Below are positions 22,537 to 25,242 of a stretch of 25,242 nucleotides of DNA, one piece after another. Each line of letters opens with the position of its first letter. Position 1 is the first letter of the stretch. The position numbers and the translations under genes were made by a program. The stretch comes from a virus. Where the stretch lies: the IMG/VR virus record IMGVR_UViG_3300035181_001420, positions 1 to 25,242 of that record, one strand, 5' to 3'. The notes under the pieces are model-generated. The model was not told the origin of the DNA, did not search any database, and saw only the letters and a list, made by a program, of their open reading frames with translations.

Positions 22537-22815
22537 TTATCGACCAACCAAGCTAGCAGCTGAGCGAGTAATGTCGGTCAATCCCTTGAAAGAGATATCT
22601 AGGCCACGGCAGATCTTCAGCAAAGTTGTGAGCTGAGGATTATATCTAGCATCGGCTACGATGTTCTGAGCGCGCTTGTGTGTATTGGAGATAGTTGTTT
22701 TTGACAACCCAGACGCTGCAGCCAAGTCACCTTGGGTGTAGCCCTTAGCTTCTTGGATGGCAACGATACGAGAAGCTAGACGGAATGGGATTGCAGATTG
22801 AATTTCGTTAGACAT
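22537..22815 (-). CDS. XRE/Cro-CI-like helix-turn-helix regulator
   Basis: The 92-aa protein has a five-helix XRE-type domain. The helix-turn-helix is at about residues 27-50 (TQGDLAAASGLSKTTISN), preceded by LASRIVAIQEAKG and followed by LTTLLKICRGLDISFKGL, which is the usual late helix. It ends after the DNA-binding domain, as single-domain Cro-like proteins do. It should bind short palindromes; an inverted repeat at 22856-22884 in its own leader is a candidate autoregulatory operator. The ribosome site AAGG lies eight bases from ATG. Its stop is 26 bases from the last hairpin of the structured RNA, which would converge with it. Confidence 0.8.
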   Translation of the reverse strand: MSNEIQSAIPFRLASRIVAIQEAKGYTQGDLAAASGLSKTTISNTHKRAQNIVADARYNPQLTTLLKICRGLDISFKGLTDITRSAASLVGR

Positions 22816-22855
22816 TGAGAGGCCTTTTCTAATTTAGGTTTGTACTACGAGAGGA

Positions 22856-22884
22856 CCGTTTAATCAGGAAATTGATTTAAACGG
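22856..22884. promoter_or_regulatory. inverted repeat in the regulator leader, operator candidate
   Basis: CCGTTTAATCA (22856-22866) and TGATTTAAACGG (22873-22884) mirror each other with one extra T, around a 6-bp centre. It lies between the promoter candidate and the start of the XRE regulator gene, where an autoregulatory operator would be expected. It could equally form an mRNA hairpin. A direct repeat GTACCTTAGA at 22893-22902 and 22962-22971 flanks the promoter and may be a second binding site. Confidence 0.4.
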
Positions 22885-22917
22885 ATTTTAAAGTACCTTA
22901 GAGCTCTTCACAATGAG

Positions 22918-22947
22918 TATATATACCTGAGTGGCCTACACTGTAAA
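22918..22947 (-). promoter_or_regulatory. sigma70-like promoter for the XRE regulator
   Basis: On the - strand TTTACA (22947-22942) and TATATA (22925-22920, or 22923-22918) are 16 or 18 bp apart. They lie about 100 bases upstream of the regulator ATG and just downstream of the HU terminator, so the regulator would need this separate start. Confidence 0.5.
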
Positions 22948-22973
22948 AAATCCTATCCTAGGTACCTTAGAAT

Positions 22974-23003
22974 GAAAAATGGAGGCCCTTTCGGAACCTC
23001 CAT
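22974..23003 (-). terminator. rho-independent terminator after the HU gene
   Basis: On the - strand ATGGAGG (23003-22997) pairs with CCTCCAT (22985-22979), with an inner TTCCGAAAGGG loop region, and is followed by a T-run complementary to 22974-22978. It lies 29 bases past the HU stop codon and separates HU from the regulator. Confidence 0.72.
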
Positions 23004-23031
23004 GCACCCAACAAGTGGAATTCAGAGAATA

Positions 23032-23298
23032 TTACTTCATCTGTCCGCGAGGGGTAAACTTGATAACAGTCTTAGCTGGAATATTCAATGCTGCGCCTGT
23101 CTTAGGATTGCGACCAACTCTAGCTGCACGCTCTTTAGTGCTGAAACGACCGAAGCCCTTGATGATAACTTCTTCACCTGAGTGTAGAGCTTTAGCGAAT
23201 ACACCAACCAAGTCAGTTAATACTTTTTCCGCTACTACTTTAGTAACACCAGCCGATGCTGCGATTACGTCGATTTGTTCTTTAGTTGTAATACTCAT
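23032..23298 (-). CDS. HU/IHF-family DNA-binding protein
   Basis: The 88-aa protein has the typical HU length. GFGRFSTKERAARVGRNPKTG (residues 48-68, shown here at 48-67 plus G) includes the conserved G-F-G-x-F turn. The DNA-intercalating arm motif G-R-N-P-x-T-G (62-68) and the closing K-F-T-P-R-G are also present. The N-terminal half (KEQIDVIAASAGVTKVVAEK) forms the dimer helices. The protein should bend and compact DNA as a dimer, and may help origin or recombination complexes. That fits a phage carrying a RuvC-like resolvase and a possible origin nearby. It has its own terminator downstream and AAGGA ten bases upstream of ATG. Confidence 0.88.
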   Translation of the reverse strand: MSITTKEQIDVIAASAGVTKVVAEKVLTDLVGVFAKALHSGEEVIIKGFGRFSTKERAARVGRNPKTGAALNIPAKTVIKFTPRGQMK

Positions 23299-23312
23299 TT
23301 CTTTATTTCCTT

Positions 23313-24020
23313 TTAATTAATGTATCGATCTCGGATTAGTTTATACAGTCCAAGAAGCTTTTGTTGCTGTTCGGGATTAAACACCCCGATCAGTTCAGGT
23401 AATACTACACCTCTTCCAATACTTTGTAAAGTGTAATCGTCAGTAGTTAGAAGAGTTCCGATAGCAATTTGAATATTCTCCAAAACGCTTAAGGCAGGAT
23501 CATAATTACAGATCTCAAATACCTTGTTATCAGTCATTAACGATTTACAAGTGTCATACCCTAAACGCTTATTAAACAAGTCCTTATAATGACATGATGA
23601 GAAGCTAAACTCAAAGCTTCCGTTCCAAGGTTCTAAGCGCACCATGACAGTAGCACCACGATTAGGATAAAACTCGCCGGTTTTGTCATTCATAATACGA
23701 ACATGGCGAATGAACACCGGAGGCGTCTCTTCCTTCACATTACTTATACCAGTAAAATCAAATTTCTTCTGTGCCTGGTTAACTACCATTCCTAGTGCCT
23801 CTTTAATACGTTCGGTAAAAGTTAAGGTAGGCTCACTTGTTAGGTCAGCGTACTTAGGATATTTAAATGCTTCATTATACATTCTAGATCCTCCTGATTT
23901 AACTATTGACGGTGATAGAAGGTGCTTCATTTTATGATAAGACTGTGTACATCCAGTAGGAACTTCGTAGTGATCTGGGATTACAAGTAGATCATCTGGG
24001 TTTATTAATTCATTTTCCAC
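23313..24020 (-). CDS. hypothetical 235-aa protein
   Basis: The start is GTG at 24020, supported by AAGGAG seven bases upstream; it overlaps the resolvase gene by 11 bases. I do not recognise the family. There are no membrane segments. A basic N-terminal half (PTGCTQSYHKMKHLLSPS, then ERIKEALGMVVNQAQKKFDF) is followed by a beta-rich stretch (PVFIRHVRIMNDKTGEFYPN, VMVRLEPWNGSFEFSFSS). A helical C-terminus (FNPEQQQKLLGLYKLIRDRY) ends it. Cysteines at about 24, 153, 168 and 181 form no clear zinc motif. Coupling to the RuvC-like gene suggests a DNA-metabolism role, by context only. Confidence 0.7.
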   Translation of the reverse strand: MENELINPDDLLVIPDHYEVPTGCTQSYHKMKHLLSPSIVKSGGSRMYNEAFKYPKYADLTSEPTLTFTERIKEALGMVVNQAQKKFDFTGISNVKEETPPVFIRHVRIMNDKTGEFYPNRGATVMVRLEPWNGSFEFSFSSCHYKDLFNKRLGYDTCKSLMTDNKVFEICNYDPALSVLENIQIAIGTLLTTDDYTLQSIGRGVVLPELIGVFNPEQQQKLLGLYKLIRDRYIN

Positions 24021-24513
24021 ATAAGATCTCCTTGGTTAGATAACTCATACAAACCGCATCAGCTTCATGGTCAGACTTAAATTTCTGTCCGGATAAAGTC
24101 TCTGCTACTAAAATCGAATATTTCTTATCGAAGTTTTTATAAGGGTTATTGAAGTCTTGAGTTTTAACTAGGTGATGACATATCTTTACTTTCCAGTCTA
24201 AAGCTCTGATAAGAACTACATCCATACCGTTGGAAGATAGCAAGTAGTCAATTGCTCCGATAAGCATAAGAATGCTCTCACTATTGCTTACTTGAACTCC
24301 GGCATAAGCCACGAATCGTTCCATGAAAACCTGAACAAAATCTGAAGTAATATACTCTTGGTAAGTATCTAACCACTTATTTAACTCTTTAATAAAAGCC
24401 AGTCTAGTTCCAAAGTCTTTTGGCACAAAGCTAGTCTTACCAAGTAGATTACCATCTTTACTTATAGCAATACCAAAGCTGGCCCATCCTGGATCAATTC
24501 CTATTGTTATCAT
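24010..24513 (-). CDS. RuvC-like Holliday-junction resolvase
   Basis: The 167-aa protein carries the RNase H-fold resolvase signature. D7 lies in ITIGIDPGWASFGIAI, E65 in VQVFMERFVAY, and D148-H149 with D152 in KSDHEADAVCMSYL. The spacing matches bacterial RuvC (D7, E66, D138, D141), and the total length is near the 170 aa usual for the family. It should cleave Holliday junctions or branched replication intermediates before packaging, using two metal ions. AAAGGA precedes the ATG. It overlaps the 235-aa unknown by 11 bases. A strong hairpin (24535-24574) lies in its leader. Branched-DNA cleavage is inferred from family. Confidence 0.85.
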   Translation of the reverse strand: MITIGIDPGWASFGIAISKDGNLLGKTSFVPKDFGTRLAFIKELNKWLDTYQEYITSDFVQVFMERFVAYAGVQVSNSESILMLIGAIDYLLSSNGMDVVLIRALDWKVKICHHLVKTQDFNNPYKNFDKKYSILVAETLSGQKFKSDHEADAVCMSYLTKEILCGK

Positions 24514-24534
24514 GTAAGTCCTTTGTTTATAGGT

Positions 24535-24574
24535 GGCCGGAGTGAGTAACTAGGAGGTAAACCTCACCCCGACC
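24535..24574 (-). promoter_or_regulatory. stable hairpin in the resolvase leader
   Basis: On the - strand GGTCGGGGTGAG (24574-24563) pairs over 12 positions with CTCACTCCGGCC (24546-24535) around a 16-nt loop. Two of the pairs are G-U; on the + strand they would be A-C, so the structure belongs to - strand transcripts. It ends 21 bases before the resolvase ATG and leaves the ribosome site free. There is no U-tract. It is probably an mRNA-processing or stabilising element, or a partial terminator between the two genes. Confidence 0.5.
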
Positions 24575-24583
24575 CAGAAGTCA

Positions 24584-24796
24584 CTATACAGCGCCCTCTG
24601 ATTCTAATTCTGAGATCACAGATTCTACTTCTGAGATAATATCGGATTCATCTTCTTCTAACTCTGGAGCAGAGAAATCACTAGCCCATAGTTGAATAGC
24701 ATCTTTACTATTACCCATAGAGCAGAGGTCAGATGCCTTGGCTCGAAATTGACACATGCCGCATCCACACATAATTGTTCTAACTTGTCGTTGCAT
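24584..24796 (-). CDS. small Cys-rich acidic protein
   Basis: The 70-aa protein has C9, C11, C14 and C25 in its N-terminal part (TIMCGCGMCQFRAKASDLCS), a C-x-C-x-x-C-x10-C arrangement that could hold one zinc ion. An acidic helix (EEDESDIISEVESVISELES) forms the C-terminus. GGAG lies seven bases before ATG. I do not know the family. Small zinc-binding proteins with acidic tails in phages often target host transcription or DNA-binding proteins, but that is not shown here. It is the first - strand gene visible and starts next to the second structured RNA. Confidence 0.65.
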   Translation of the reverse strand: MQRQVRTIMCGCGMCQFRAKASDLCSMGNSKDAIQLWASDFSAPELEEDESDIISEVESVISELESEGAV

Positions 24797-24841
24797 TTAA
24801 TTCTCCTGGTTGAATTGGGTTTCTCTTTTCTATCCCTCGTG

Positions 24842-25242
24842 AGACTCTATACGACGTCCTGTTTTAGTGGCGTCGAAAACAAACTGTGAGAGTAACTCTC
24901 ACCATATCGATGTTTTGATAAAAATACGGATAAAGAAAAGAGGGTTGAGTAAACTGTTTTTCGGCTTTCTGGGTTACCTGGGATCCGGATACTTTAAAGT
25001 TATGCCCGGCCGGCTAGCGGCGACATCCGGCCTCTAGGACGAGGGTTTTTCCGAGTCCGTAAGGCCGGTTAGTAATAGTGAATGTTACATTCACCTAACC
25101 TGCTTGATGCAAGTAAGTACTTTACTCTATATTACTTATACCACTTCTTTACCAAAAATCTAACTGGTCCAGGAGTGGTATAATGCTTCTATCTCTGCTT
25201 GAGTGGCGCCTCGGTTTATATGAGAGGCTTGACCCCACGAAG
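24842..25242 (+). ncRNA. second structured RNA candidate, continues past the window
   Basis: No coding frame is supported in 24797-25242. Stems by eye: 24886-24902 (GTGAGAG, TAA, CTCTCAC); GGCCGG 25008-25013 with CCGGCC 25027-25032; 25037-25058 (GGAC-GA-GG, CC-GA-GTCC, a symmetric tandem G-A element); 25067-25100 (GGTTAG/CTAACC enclosing GTGAATG/CATTCAC); 25136-25148 with 25171-25183 (13 bp, one U-G); and GCCTC/GAGGC closed by GTGG/CCAC near the right edge. The non-Watson-Crick pair 25146/25173 is U-G on the + strand but A-C on the - strand, so + transcription is favoured. It shares the AG-UAA-CU capped stem with the RNA at 21862. Both ends, and whether it is one RNA, are unknown. Confidence 0.55.

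Noticed and set aside
22979-23320. 113-aa open frame on the + strand over the HU gene
   Set aside because: It is the shadow of the clearly recognisable HU coding sequence and its terminator.

Overview
The window looks like part of a large, fairly AT-rich tailed-phage (Caudoviricetes, contractile-tail type) genome. The virion type is indicated by a gp25/W-like baseplate wedge protein followed by a baseplate J/gp6-like protein and several large fibre-like proteins. A spanin-like pair suggests a Gram-negative host. There is no integrase, tRNA, CRISPR array or intact insertion sequence. The host species cannot be read from the sequence.

Bases 1-19331 (+ strand) form a tightly packed late module. 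It begins with a sigma-70-like protein cut by the left window edge, then gives baseplate proteins (657-7378), including a short HExxH protein. Next come small tail-tip and decoration-like proteins (7477-8342), a membrane protein that may be a holin (8348), and a candidate permuted papain/NlpC-like hydrolase (8714). A first fibre protein (9178) is followed by a decayed GIY-YIG-type homing endonuclease fragment and two hairpins (10937-11264). A second fibre block holds a 1399-aa repeat-rich fibre and a 602-aa protein built from about sixteen 24-aa repeats. A spanin-like pair and one more structural protein close the module. Most junctions are ATGA or TAATG overlaps, which points to translational coupling. 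A probable bidirectional terminator at 19334-19366 ends the module.

Bases 19426-24796 (- strand) hold an opposing set of small genes typical of an early or replication region: a DUF6378-like protein, two small membrane proteins, a Cro/CI-like HTH regulator, an HU-like protein, a RuvC-like resolvase and several unknowns.

Three non-coding stretches in this half are the most interesting part. (1) Bases 21069-21464 hold eleven exact TGACAT/ATGTCA hexamers, partly at 10-11 bp spacing, flanking a CCCCC(TA)n...(TA)nGGGGG palindrome; this is a candidate replication origin or dense operator array. (2) Bases 21862-22511 hold about 650 nt of consecutive hairpins, which looks like a large ornate structured RNA. 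(3) Bases 24842-25242 hold a second structured RNA that runs off the window. In the few stems where it can be tested, G-U versus A-C asymmetry favours + strand transcription for both RNAs, opposite to the genes around them. The two RNAs share a hairpin module (7-bp stem, AG-UAA-CU cap) whose stem sequences differ but whose geometry is kept. They resemble the large phage RNA classes GOLLD and ROOL in character, but membership could not be tested here. All pairings were found by eye, with no folding energies or database searches.
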